A stretch of DNA of 64,000 bases, from contig NW_019028981.1 in NCBI RefSeq assembly GCF_002105155.1, forward strand, positions 434,001 to 498,000, read 5' to 3'. Positions within the stretch are counted from its first letter, which is position 1. Each line of letters starts with the position of its first letter. The position numbers and the translations under genes are program-made. A model generated the notes under the pieces. It did not search any database and was not told the origin of the DNA. It saw nothing but the letters and a program-made list of their open reading frames with translations. Below, one piece after another: positions 33,294 to 44,318 of the stretch. This DNA comes from Lobosporangium transversale. Its lineage: Eukaryota; Mortierellomycota; Mortierellomycetes; Mortierellales; Mortierellaceae.

Positions 33294-35200
33294 TTAAAAA
33301 CGCTGTAGCACCGCCTTTTTCATCTGATCTGAATACCTATAGTTAATTCCGCAATGCAGGTGTAGCAGTTCATAAGCATACTTTGCTGCTAGGCTGCCTT
33401 GAAGCATTACTGTGATCCATTGCAAGTCTTCTTCAATGCGTCCTACATCACCAGCCCTAATAGCATTTGCTAGCTCCAGGTACCACATCATGTCTCTGAG
33501 AAAGAGAGAGGCGTTCCTTGTGGCCACATTGCACTCTTTGGTAAATCCAGATCCAGATATTTGGAGATAATGAGGGATACTTTCTCGCCGACCAGACGGG
33601 ATAGCTCTTCCTTAGTACAAGCCTTACCAAGCGTTGCCAAATCCCCAGTCACCAGCTCCAGTTGCCATAATCGGAGGACCATTGCATCAAATGTATGGTG
33701 CAGCAGCTCGTCGACAGCATGGAAGTCTATTTTTTTAATGTTGACTCTCTTTCTTCCTAGCAATGCTGCATTGAACGCTAGCGGCCCAGCGGTGTCTTTA
33801 TCGCCGTAATGATTGTTGAGGATTGTTCCTGCGAGCGATATTTGTAGGTGGAACAGTTGTGGCACCGGTGTTACCCATAGTAGCTTATTGTAGTTGCTTG
33901 TGTCGTCCCGCCGTAACTTCTTTGCAGTCCTGATCTGGACAGTGGCGAGGAGGTCCCCAGCCGTGATGATTTGCTTGTGTTTGAACCAATCTTGATTTAA
34001 TTAGAGATGGCGAACGATCTCCTCTAGGACTTGCATATTTCCATCCACGCTTGACTGGTTGATGGGCATCGATGGTAGTAGATATCTTCGTGTCTTTATT
34101 AGAGGAAGTAGGTCTTTCTCTAGCGCAGGAAGCACACAACCTTCAAAGGTCTGGACACGGCAATGCAAAACCTACAGCAGCAATATGAACATCAATTTTG
34201 ATCCATTTTTCCAGCCGTAACTGTTTTCAAAAACCCTGCATGCAGCAAATTCACATCACAATACCTCGGAGAGAATATTTGATAAACAAAGTCGAGGTGC
34301 TTTGCATTTTCGGTATCAGACATAAGGTCATCCGCTTTGAGTTTCCCGTAAGTCTCCGCATAGGTCCGCTGATTCTGGTTTCCTGGATCTTCGCCCACCA
34401 CCATCGTCGCAGTCGTGCCACTCTCAAAGCTGTCAACATTATTCGACCGCTGATCGCACTTCTGAGTGGCGAAATTGATGTTGTCATAAACCAGGAAACA
34501 GAATTCCATCCCTATATTCCTCCGTACTTGTCCTGCAGAATCCTTTCCCAGTGATTCCAATGCTCGATCTATAGTCCATGGAGACACCGATAAACCAGCT
34601 AGGCAAAGGACCTCAATGACTTTTCTTGGAGCTCCATGGCTGAATAAGAAGAGACCGAAGGCAATCTGCAGTTTGTTGCAGCTACGGTTACGAAGGTTAA
34701 GGATTATGCTACCTATGGTTGGAATAATGACTGTCAGATCACGCCCAGTATGTTGGTTTAACTGTGTTATGGATCTCAGGAAGGAGATGAAGTATAGAGT
34801 CTTTTTATACAGGCACATTGAGATGTTTTCCAGTGAAAAATCTTCTAGCTGTTGACGGGTAAGCTTCGTAGATGGAGTTTTGAAGCGATTGTCTATTCAG
34901 CACTATTAATTTCTTGGCAAACCTGCTTTGTTACCACGTCCAAGGCTGCCTCAAAGAAAGATGCTCTTGAGAATTTCGCCATTTCCTTGGCATCCCAAAC
35001 TCTAATAAGATACGCGGGACCTTTTTTTGCGTAAAATCGGGAAACCTTTTCTGAGATCAATTCAATCTTTGAAGTAAGCACTGAGCAAAGAAATAGAACA
35101 GTGACCATTGAAGCGCCTCAAGTATAGCCAGGACCTTCTGTATTTTCGTCCCCGGCATAGCAACAAGCTGCGCCATCAGAAGGTTCATGTTCATGATGAT
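33294..35200 (-). pseudogene. DUF6589-domain protein gene, broken
   Basis: In order along the minus strand: a start-like segment (MNMNLLMAQLVAMPGTK, about 35195), KVSRFYAKKGPAYLIRVWD, LRSITQLNQHTGRDLTVI, MEFCFLVYDNINFATQKCDQ, LLPSMPINQSSVDGNMQVLE, VTPVPQLFHLQISLAGTILN, and FLRDMMWYLELANAIRAGDV. This order matches DUF6589 proteins that are abundant in fungi, as I recall them. It is broken by an in-frame TAA near 34000 (between IVRHL and LNQDWFK), a frame change near 33515-33530, and an unresolved stop or frame change near 34890. No function is established for the family; its multicopy nature and the flanking inverted repeats suggest a mobile-element origin. Confidence 0.65.
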
Positions 35201-35463
35201 AGTATGTACTGAAGGTTATTTTATTTGACAGTTAGTTTTATTTGACAGTTAGATGGTCTACTCTACAAGATAATGAGACATGACGCGTGTGAAAGCAAGT
35301 ATATGGATGACAAGCCTACAAAAGGTGTAAATAGGTGGTATTGACAGAAAGAGTTGTCTTATAGCGCGGTGAGGGTTGATGAATAGTTGGAGCGATGAAT
35401 GGGCCGATATTCAGGAACAAAAAAAAAAACAAAAATCACATGATCGACAGAGCATAGTAGAAG

Positions 35464-35536
35464 GCCTGAGAAGCAAAATGTCGTTGCCCGTAAAAGGCAA
35501 CAAATTTTGGCTTGCACGTATAGAATGCAAGCTTCC
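35464..35536 (-). repeat. Right 73-bp inverted repeat
   Basis: Begins GCCTGAGAAGC and ends GAATGCAAGCTTCC. It is a perfect reverse complement of 32183-32255 and lies in the likely promoter or 5' UTR of the IleRS gene. Confidence 0.95.
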
Positions 35537-35571
35537 TTCTCTGACTGGATTCGAGCCTACATTCACTCACA

Positions 35572-38500
35572 ATGATCAAGGCCATTTCAACTAATAGAAC
35601 CTTTGGCAACTTTTGCTCCAGGGGCAACCTTTCAACGCGTAATGTAGACACGCGATCAAGTTTGGTGTTGATCAATACTTCTAATAACATCTCTCCATAC
35701 ACCCAAACGACAGGATGCAGAGCTAGTTTGTTTCGTTTCATGGCTACATCATCAAAGACAGCACCTAATGCAGCTACATCGGCTACAGGATCAGCGCCCG
35801 CAGTAGCCAGGCAAGCAGCCAAGGATAGGCCCGAATCAAGGTTTTCGTCAACCTTATTACTTCCAAAAACCGCATTTCCTCTCCGATACGAGAATGTGAC
35901 ACGGGAGGCAGGATTTCGTCAGCGATGCACTACAGATCTGTACCCGTGGCAGGTAATTGTGCAGGGGTTTTGTTCGAAATCCGAGCAAATTCGGATTTTA
36001 CTGATAAATGAAAGGAAGGAGCGCATAGTCGGTTAACTATCTGGGTTCAACATAATTCTTTTTTATACCAGCGTGAGAACAATCCTGGAGATCTCTTTGT
36101 CCTACATGATGGACCACCATATGCGAACGGACATCTCCACCTGGGACATGCACTCAACAAGCTAATCAAGGATTTCGTTAACCGCTATCGAGTCATGCGA
36201 GGGTTCAAAGTAGAGTAGGTTCGGCCTTCTCATTCGTTAAATCTGTCGTTACGATAGAGAAAGTTTGCTGTTTTCAAGTTATAGCCATCTTTTTTTATGA
36301 TGGATGGTACTTTACCCCCGTCCGGGGACTGGCTCTAATAGATGACATGAGATTTTTTATTTAGTTATCGCCCAGGATGGGATTGTCATGGTTTGCCGAT
36401 CGAATTGAAAGCCCTGGCAGAGCTCAAGTTGAAGGATAAATCCCTTCTCTCGCCAATGGATATCAGAACAGTAGCTCAGACATCTGCCCGTGCAGCGATC
36501 GATGTTCAGAAGCGCGAGTTCCTGTCGTATGGTATCATGGGGGATTTTGATAATGGATATCTGACAATGGATAAAGATTTCGAGACTCGACAACTGAAAG
36601 TATTTCATGAGATGATGCGGAAAGGATTGATTTACCGTGCCAACAAGCCCGTCTACTGGTCTCCTTCATCCCAAACTGCCCTTGCAGAATCAGAACTTGA
36701 GTATAAAGATGATCACAAGAGTCGTTCTGCGTGGGTTAGCTTCGAGATAAATCAACCCTGTAATTTTTATTATTATTACTATTATTACTATTACTATTAT
36801 TATTTTGATTCATTTTCTTGCAGGCTCTGATAGTATAGCAAAGAATTTGCAGTAGCTAAATACTTTATATTTATTTATCTGAAACGAATTATAGCCAAGA
36901 AGTTGTCTGAGGCTCTGCCCAAGGATGTCTCCTTGCAGGCAGTTGTCTGGACAACTACTCCATGGACCTTGCCTGCCAACCGATGTGTAGCAGTTCACCC
37001 AAAACTCAGCTACACTTTGTTCCGTGCCAGCAACTTCTCGAGCCCAAACACTGTCTATCTCGCTGCAACGGATCGCATGGAGGAAATGAAGAAGCGATTT
37101 AACCCATCAACGACAGGAAGTGCTGGAGCTTCTGAAGTGAGGCCAGAAGTGACCTTGGAGCCTATTGGGGAGATTTTAGGCCAAGATCTTGTCCGTACCA
37201 CATACAACCACCCATTGACAGCTGCAACGCATCCATTCATTACTGCCGACTATGTTACCGCTGATTCGGGATCAGGTCTGGTTCACACAGCCCCTGGCCA
37301 TGGAATGGAAGATTATAAAGCTTGTTTATCCTTGAATATTGAAGCATTTTGTCCTGTGGACAATATCGGGAAGTTCACAGCGGAGGCAGGCCCTGAGTTA
37401 GAAGGTCTGCAAGTCCAGACGGATGGAACAGCCAAAGTGATTGAAATGCTTACAGCCAAAGGTAGCTTGATTCAGGAGCAATTGTACGTTCATAAATACC
37501 CTTACGATTGGCGTACAAAAAAACCAGTGATCCTTAGAGCAACTTCTCAGTGGTTCGCCAACGTTGGGTCCATCAAAGAAGACGCCCTCAAGGCGATTGA
37601 AACGGTCAAAATTATCCCAGAGCCGTCACGCCGTCGTCTGGAAGGATTTGTACAATCAAGGACAGAGTGGTGTATTTCTCGTCAGCGATCCTGGGGTGTT
37701 CCCATCCCAGTATTGTATGAAGTTGATACAGATGAGCCGCTTTTAACCGATGCCTCCGTACAACATATTGTTGATATTGTGAAGGAACATGGAACAGACG
37801 CTTGGTGGACCATGTCGACAGAAGAGCTACTCGCACCAGAGTATAGGAACAATGGGAAGACGTATCGCCGCGGCTATGATACTATGGATGTTTGGTTCGA
37901 TAGCGGTACGAGCTGGACTATGATTGAGGAAAAGATGTCTCGTCCTCATCTGCCATATGTAGCAGATGTTTATGCAGAGGGTTCTGATCAGCATCGCGGT
38001 TGGTTCCAGTCATCATTATTGACATCAGTGGCCCTAACGGGCAAAGCCCCTTATGGAACATTGATTACACATGGATTCTTGTTGGATGCTAAAGGTTTCA
38101 AGCAGAGCAAGTCCCTTGGAAACACAGTTGACCCGGCAGTGGTTATCCATGGTGGCAAGAATTTACAGAAGGATCCCGCATATGGAACAGATGTGCTCCG
38201 TCTCTGGGCAGCATCATCAGAGTACACAAAGGATATTGCGATTGGAAAAACGATTTTAACACAGGTCGTAGAGAGTATTCGTAAATTCAGAAACACTGCA
38301 CGATTCATGTTAGGTAACTTGAATGGCTTCAAGGAGGATCTGCAGGTACCTTATGAGAGACTTTCAAGGCTAGACCAATTTATGTTGTCCGAGGTTTATC
38401 AGTTTTCTAAGAACGTGAATGCCGCTTACGACGAGTACATGTTCAATAAGGGTAAGAACTATGCTGCGTTAGAATCATAATGGAATCTGATACTGTGTTA

Positions 38501-39411
38501 ATTTTTTCTTTTCTTTTCTTTTCTTTTTTTAGTATTTACGCAGCTGCAGTATTTCACAAGTACGACCCTTTCATCATTCTATCTGGATGTGATTAAGGAC
38601 AGCCTCTACTCTGATGCTGAGCAAAGCATCCAGCGTCGTGCCATTCAAACCGTTCTATTCCATGTAAGCTGCTGCTTCTTACTGCTCCTGCTGTAACGCT
38701 CTTGTCTTTGGTATCCTCTAACATCTTTCAACATTAATTCTCCTTGTATGGGTTATATCCTAGACGTTGAACGCGTTTACAAGGAGTATTGCCCCCTTGG
38801 CGCCACATCTTGGCGAAGAAGTCTATGAGCACTACCGCGATTGTTTCATCACTCCTCAGCCTACTGTATTCCGATCTGGGTGGCTGGATACACCCGAATC
38901 CTGGAATAATGTTCAGCTGAGAGAAGAGTTTTCAGTCCTGAAGCAGCTTCGTACAGAAGCAAACCAACTTCTGGAGCAGGCCCGTACAGCCAAGATCATC
39001 CGCTCTTCATTAGAGGCCACAATGGAGATTCAAGTAAATGAAGCATTCAATGAGACTGAATCCGAAGTATCGTTGCATAAAGACTCAATCAGTAGCATTA
39101 GCAGCATTGTCAACAAGGTGTCGCTCAAGAAGCTTTTGCAGTCATATGAGGATGACTTGAAGAAATTATTTATTATCTCGGACGCCGTTGTTGTACAATT
39201 GCCAGATTCCTTCTCTACATCATCGCTCACACAGACGAGTGCAGAGAACGTGTTCGTGAGGGACGTGTTGATTCCTAGAGTAGGATCTTGCAAGATGGTG
39301 TTGCGCAAGGCAGCGAAGCACAAGTGTCCTCGCTGTTGGACGTTCACTTCTACAGCGGAAGACGCACTCTGTGGACGATGTGAGCCGGTTGTTGCTGCGT
39401 TACAGCAATAG
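35572..39411 (+). CDS. ISM1: Isoleucyl-tRNA synthetase, mitochondrial
   Basis: Six exons (35572-35952, 36072-36214, 36365-36759, 36895-38451, 38533-38663, 38764-39411) give 1084 aa. The enzyme charges tRNA-Ile in the mitochondrion. The first ~95 residues are rich in Ser/Thr/Arg with few acidic residues, as in a presequence. Class I signatures: HLGH at residues 150-153 (in [12 protein letters not shown]) and the KMSKS loop as KQSKS at 709-713. The editing-domain segment [13 protein letters not shown] and the catalytic-core segment [12 protein letters not shown] are clear. A C-terminal zinc motif, [10 protein letters not shown] followed by CGRC, is of bacterial/mitochondrial type. The cytosolic enzyme would lack this layout. 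A mobile element ends 35 bp upstream of the start codon. Confidence 0.92.
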
Positions 39412-40135
39412 TAATGTTGAAATAGGAATATGATGACAGAATGGGATAGAAATGAAATTTTCGTATATATTTTATATTTTTCCTTTACAAAAGAACCTTT
39501 GATCATGTTCTTGGAGTAAAGTCTATATTTTGGCATTTAGTATTACAGTCGGCCTGAGATGTCTTCTAAATGCAGAATTCAAGTTGGTATATTCTTGTGC
39601 CTTCATAATTTTTTTTTGTTATAAGTGCCCAGCACACAAGTGTCAATTCTACATTTATCAAAGCAATATCAGGTCAATTGACAGCAAATGTCGCTAGCAA
39701 TCAAATGGGTGGGATACAGAGTACGGAGTTCATTCAGTCACTCAAAAGCGTCTTATATGCTAGCGATTGGGATCTTTTAGATCAATGTGTTCACAATGCT
39801 ACCACTCAAAGGTTTTCCCAAGACATCCTTATTGAGCATTCGCATTATCGTTTTGATTGCAGCAATCAAATGCATTATTTGTCACTGATTGTCCAACATG
39901 GGTTCTCATGGCCATTTACATGAGCGAACATGGTAGGAGGCTTGCTTCTTCTGCAGGTGTTACTGCCATTGGAGATAGTTGCTTTGGACGTTGCAAAAAG
40001 GGTTGGTACTTGTACGTACACATGTCAGCTGTTGGATTGTGAGGCTCAATCTCCGAGGACAAGAAATTCGTGCTCAGACGAATTCACACACTGACTGATT
40101 GAATTAGCGGAGAAAATCTTATTCCAATTCTCACC
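39412..40135. other. Intergenic with weak coding-like sequence
   Basis: At 39857-40039 the + strand encodes a short Cys-containing ORF (ASSAGVTAIGDSCFGRCKKG) that begins inside AT-rich sequence and has no recognised family. It may be a remnant or chance. The final ~100 bp should hold the promoter of the ACP-like gene. Confidence 0.4.
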
Positions 40136-40528
40136 ATGCTCCGTGTTGCCCGCACAACTGCCATTGTCTTTGCCAGAAATAAAGGATGCAAAGCAATGGC
40201 TCCAGTATTCGGCGCTAGACTTGATTGCCATTCTTCGCGTTTATTCTCTTCGCCGCCTCGATCGCCTCCAACACCAGAGGCAACTACACTTCATGATTTG
40301 GTTTTCACAACAGTTGCAGAAGTCATGCAAATCAATGAGCTGGCAGATAGGGCCCAGATCAACCTTCAAAGTAGCCTCAAATTGGATTTGGGTATGGATG
40401 TTTTCAAAACATATCAATTGCTTGATGAGCTGGAGAAAAAAATCGAATCGCTCGATGTCCCGGTTGAGGCAGTAGACAAGGCACAAACCCTCCAAGATAT
40501 TGTTGACCTCATTACGCCCAAATACTAG
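40136..40528 (+). CDS. Mitochondrial acyl-carrier-protein-like protein lacking the prosthetic-group serine
   Basis: Intronless, 130 aa. Residues 1-~50 are Arg/Ser-rich and look like a mitochondrial presequence (MLRVARTTAIVFARNKGCKA). Residues ~52-130 follow the ACP fold: helix I (LHDLVFTTVAEVMQINELAD), then LKLDLGMDVFKTYQLLDELE, then the helix III/IV region ending DIVDLI. In a functional ACP the LGADSLD motif carries the 4'-phosphopantetheine on Ser. Here the aligned residue is V89 (DVF), so this copy could not be modified there. A structural role in a LYR-protein complex or in the mitoribosome, or divergence without function, is possible. Start chosen at the first ATG because it supplies the presequence. 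Confidence 0.7.
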   Translation: MLRVARTTAIVFARNKGCKAMAPVFGARLDCHSSRLFSSPPRSPPTPEATTLHDLVFTTVAEVMQINELADRAQINLQSSLKLDLGMDVFKTYQLLDELEKKIESLDVPVEAVDKAQTLQDIVDLITPKY

Positions 40529-40654
40529 CTAAGAGATTGAACAATCATTGCTTTAACGCCATAATGACTATCCTCTCATTTCCATGTTCGATATCAATGG
40601 CTATAGTAGCATCCATATACAGTTAATAGAGAATTGGTTTTTATTAAAAAAAAA

Positions 40655-41230
40655 TTATGCCAACTGAATCAAGGCTGCGATACCATCTTCTGATCCACTC
40701 TCCTTTGTGAACCAGTATTCCTCGCAATCTTCAAGAGCTACACCAGATTCATAGGTAATGGTCATGAACTGGACGGGCTTCTCAATCACAATCATGGGAT
40801 GGTGCCAGACGTTGGGTTTATAGTTGATGCCAAGTGTGTTGTCACACCTAAAGGCTTCCAATGTGCTCAAAATGGGCTTGTCGTCTGGTCCATTTTCTGC
40901 TGTGACGACGACATAGCTCCCATTACCATCACCTCCCATGGGCATAAACATTTGTGAAGAGTATGGATGGCGCTCCAACAACTTGATTCCGAATTGAGGG
41001 GTGGCGACAGGTTTATAGCACTTGAAGATTGCAATGTTGGCTGTAGCTGAGTCTAACGACTTGTTAGGGTTCGCACTGTCTGTCTTTGGTGGGCGCAAAT
41101 TGACGAACTCGGCAAGATGTGAAAACTTTTGCGCGGTGCCTTTGTTTTTTTAAAAAAAATTAAATAAAATCAATTGCCTCTATAAATATGAAGTGTCCTG
41201 TCCGAATCGTAGATCAGAAGCCAAGAAAGA

Positions 41231-41262
<32 letters not shown>

Positions 41263-41390
41263 CCTTGGTTAACCTGGACTGCATTTGGGTCTGTATCCGG
41301 TAGACGAACGACCTGACCCCAACGAGCAAAGTTCTCGTTAGTAATAGGTTTTGGTTGCACAGTGATGCGTTCAGTGGTTTCGCTGGTCAT
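40655..41390 (-). CDS. DAL3: Ureidoglycolate lyase (AllA/Dal3-like)
   Basis: Two exons (41264-41390 and 40655-41139) give 203 aa, the expected size. The enzyme converts ureidoglycolate to glyoxylate and urea, the last step of allantoin breakdown. Family features: ITNENFARWGQVV near the N-terminus, ERHPYSSQMFMPMGG, LGINYKPNVWHHPMIVIEKP and a C-terminal acidic helix (DCEEYWF). No other purine-catabolism gene is in the window. The intron has a poly(T) run on the + strand. Confidence 0.9.
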
Positions 41391-42127
41391 TGGTATTGCG
41401 GTTTACTTTTTGGAAGTTGGAATTGATAGTGTGGGTTTGTACGGTCCTAAGTCTTTGGTATTTTATGAATAATAGACCGAAGAGACCTAACAGGCGTTTG
41501 CTGATGGAATGAGAACAAAGATGAATGAACAAAAAAAAAAAGAAGAAAGATGCACTAACATTCTCTTCTCTCTTTTATCATTTCTTTTTCAAAAGACGGA
41601 AATTTTAGGACATCGAAAAATGTGGATCGCGGGGATTGTAGGCGGGCAAAAAGTTGAAGACAAAAACTCCATCTAAAACGCAGTTTAGGTCTAATTGCCG
41701 CTAGAAGAGACCCCCTTTGTAAGGAACCAGAGGCTTGACCTAATGGACTTGTCTCGACTTTGTTCTTTTTTCCGTCGAGATCAACGTTTATGATGTATTT
41801 TATTTTTTTTTATTTAGAGTACAAAGAGGGCGAAGCTGGAATGTTAAAACCGAAATGTCCGAGATGTCAAATTAAGGGGCTGACAGGACCAGACAATGAA
41901 TATTGTCAATAGAAATGCCATATCATGATTTTGCAACCATCCCAGAACTTGACCTAGGCGACTTATCATCATCTAGCCAAACAGAGGCAATCTAGAAACC
42001 TACAGCCCCGTGACTCATCCAGTAGGCTCCTTGGTTCGAATAAGAAGTCTTTCTATATTATATACAACTTTAGTGAGTGGCTTGGATCGCGTTCTACTTT
42101 TGTGATTTTGCCACCGCATTTTCAACA
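41391..42127. other. Divergent promoter region, ureidoglycolate lyase / UNG
   Basis: Gap of 737 bp between divergent genes. AT-rich with A and T runs; no gene is seen. Confidence 0.5.
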
Positions 42128-43369
42128 ATGCTGTTGAACTATCTGAGGTGCTCGTCCTCGTTCATTCATCCGTTCACATTCAACCAATCCAAGAGAATCT
42201 TCATGAGCCAGGCCAAGCGACCACTTGATTCCGCTGGTGATGATGCAAGTGCATCTAAGCGTCTCAATGCCGGAAAATCGGCGTCCTCAGCCCCTACTAA
42301 ACAGACATCCTTGTTAGACTGGGCAATTAAACCTAAGGCCCCTGCAGCGACGATTGCCAGCGATAATACCACGGCTACTACTGATGCATCCTCCAGCACT
42401 GAAACCGAGGAGTCATCATCTGCTTCGTCGTCTAAGCCACGGCCTGATATCCTTCAAGGCCTTCCTGGTGATAAAAAGGCTCTGTTGAAACTTGAGCAAG
42501 AGACTATAGATCCAACATGGCTGCGTGCGCTCCAAAGTGAGTTCACTAAGCCTTACTTCATCGAGGTACGTGATGTTGAGAAGAAATGTTTTAGTTGTCA
42601 CGTTTAAAAAAAAATAAGGAAAATGAACTCATCAATTGTATATATATTTTTATTTTTAATTTAGCTGAAGAAGTTTTTAATGAAAGAGGAGATTAGCGGA
42701 CAGAAGATCTTTCCCCCAAGAGCCGACATTTATAGTTGGTCTAGATTTACTCCTCTGCCTCTTGTGCGCGTTGTGATCTTGGGTCAAGGTTTGTAACTAT
42801 CCTTTTTTTATTTATTTATAACTCAATTGCTTGTCAATGATTCTAAGTATTTTTCCTTTTTGTAATAATTAGATCCATATCACGGAGATGGCCAGGCCCA
42901 TGGACTGTGCTTTAGTGTTAAAAAGCCTGTCCGACCGCCTCCTTCGCTTCTCAACATGTTCAAGCTTCTTGAAAAAGATGTGCCAGGTTTCCAGATCCCT
43001 GATCATGGTTATTTGGAGTCATGGGCCCGTCAAGGAGTGTTGATGGTCAACGCTGCTATGACAGTACGTGCTCACCAGGCTAACTCACATAAAGGGCGAG
43101 GTTGGGAAAAATTGTTGGATGCTGTTATCAAGATAGTCAGTGATCAACGCCGAAATGTAGTGTTCTTAATGTGGGGTAAAGATGCACAGAATCGTGGTAC
43201 ACTTGTGGATAAGAAAAAGCACTTGGTATTGCAGAGTGTTCATCCTTCTCCTCTTAGCGCGCATCGTGGTTTTTTTGACTGCAATCATTTTTCAAAGGCA
43301 AACAAGTATTTAGAGGAACATGGCCAGAAACCCATCAACTGGAACAGCCTTATTGACGACAAATCGTAA
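42128..43369 (+). CDS. UNG1: Uracil-DNA glycosylase, family 1
   Basis: Three exons (42128-42565, 42665-42788, 42873-43369) give 352 aa. The enzyme removes uracil from DNA to start base-excision repair. The catalytic motif GQDPYHG has its aspartate at residue 188 (codon split by intron 2), and the Leu-loop motif [12 protein letters not shown] is intact, as are CFSV and [11 protein letters not shown]. The first 25 residues ([20 protein letters not shown]) look like a mitochondrial presequence; a second ATG at 42203 (M26) would give a nuclear form. A QTSLLDW segment at 59-65 resembles a PCNA- or RPA-contact motif as found in nuclear UNG2. Confidence 0.93.
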
Positions 43370-43659
43370 AGCGCGAGCTTATAGGACATAAAGTCTGGAT
43401 AATAAAAAGAGTCAAGGATACCCACGTCAAGTGCCATCATCGTGTGAATATGCGTTATGTTTTTAAATAAATGGTGAATAAAACGTGAAAATAAATAACA
43501 AAAAGAGCTCTGAATGTGATGGTCGAATTGCATTGGACAACCTTACATTGCTGGATCTTGCAGCATCTATCTTTTTTTTTTTTTTTTTTTTGCCCTGATC
43601 TCAAGTTTTCCATAATTTGCTCGTCAGTCTCACTGGACATACCGTTGACGTGATATTCA

Positions 43660-44130
43660 TCATGACCTTCTTGAGTACGGAACGCCCTCCATTTCATTGT
43701 CGCTTTGGTCGTCCTCTGAAAAGTCATAGTCATATTCTACAGAAGAATCGTGATGCTCTTCCACCAACACATCCATGTCGATATCATCTCCTGAAAACTC
43801 TTCTTCATCTTTGCTACGATTCCGATGATATCGTCCCCGACTCATGAATGAGGGCCTCATATATGGCGGCGGGACGAACCTTGACAAACCTGCAGCCCTC
43901 ATAGCATCTCTCCCAACGCTTTTATCGAAGAGTAAAGCACACATGAATCAATGACGATACAAGAGTAGGTGACGAAAACATTGCTGAAGAATAAGACCCA
44001 TGCAGAGACAAAATAAAAACGTGCATTACCAAGTGCCACAGCAGATGCACCAGACTAATCCAGACATGGCCAGAGTAAGGCATAGAACCATGAGGGCGTA
44101 TAGCCCCCATGGTGTAGAGGCGTCGTCCAT
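43660..44130 (-). CDS. Small N-terminally anchored membrane protein with acidic tail, unknown function
   Basis: Two exons (44030-44130 and 43660-43918) join in phase to 119 aa. One membrane helix near the N-terminus (LYALMVLCLTLAMSGLVW) is followed by a cysteine cluster CICCGTC, a possible palmitoylation site, then a basic region (RPSFMSRGRYHRNR) and an acidic tail (FSGDDIDMDVLVEE and onward). I do not recognise the family. The sequence just past the stop, in another frame, also looks coding-like (GHDEYHVNGMSSETDEQIM), so the last exon may end differently. Divergent from the MIX23 gene with 188 bp between start codons. Confidence 0.6.
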
Positions 44131-44318
44131 GCTTAGACGTTGGAATGGTGAGTAATAAAGAGAAGCATTAATTAAAGGCGCTTAAAAGGTTAATAGGACA
44201 GAAGCAAAAGGTAAAAAAGCCACCACAACCCCTTTCATAACCGAAGAAGACCGATCCTTCTCATTCCAAAGAATAAATCCTTTCTTTCCTTCCTTCTGCT
44301 GTTGACCTCAAATTCGCC
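44131..44318. promoter_or_regulatory. Short bidirectional promoter, membrane protein / MIX23
   Basis: Only 188 bp separate the two divergent start codons, so regulatory sequence is probably shared. No defined motif is recognised. Confidence 0.5.

Larger units (their letters stand above)
32183..35536. mobile_element. 3.35-kb element with perfect 73-bp inverted repeats and a broken DUF6589 gene
   Basis: The 73 bp at 32183-32255 are the exact reverse complement of 35464-35536, and identity stops abruptly on both sides. Between them lie a non-coding G-tract element and a decayed DUF6589 protein gene on the minus strand. This is the layout of a DNA transposon, but I could not find a clear target-site duplication, and DUF6589 is not an established transposase, so mobility is inferred. 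The right end lies 35 bp before the IleRS start codon. Confidence 0.6.

Noticed and set aside
35546-35556. B-box-like GGCTCGAATCC on the minus strand
   Set aside because: The flanking bases do not form a T-stem and no A-box lies upstream; it is in the short leader of the IleRS gene.
36821-36871. Possible extra IleRS exon after the acceptor-like TTCTTGCAG at 36822
   Set aside because: It reaches a stop after about ten codons, whereas joining 36759 directly to 36895 keeps the frame and the conserved [11 protein letters not shown] segment.
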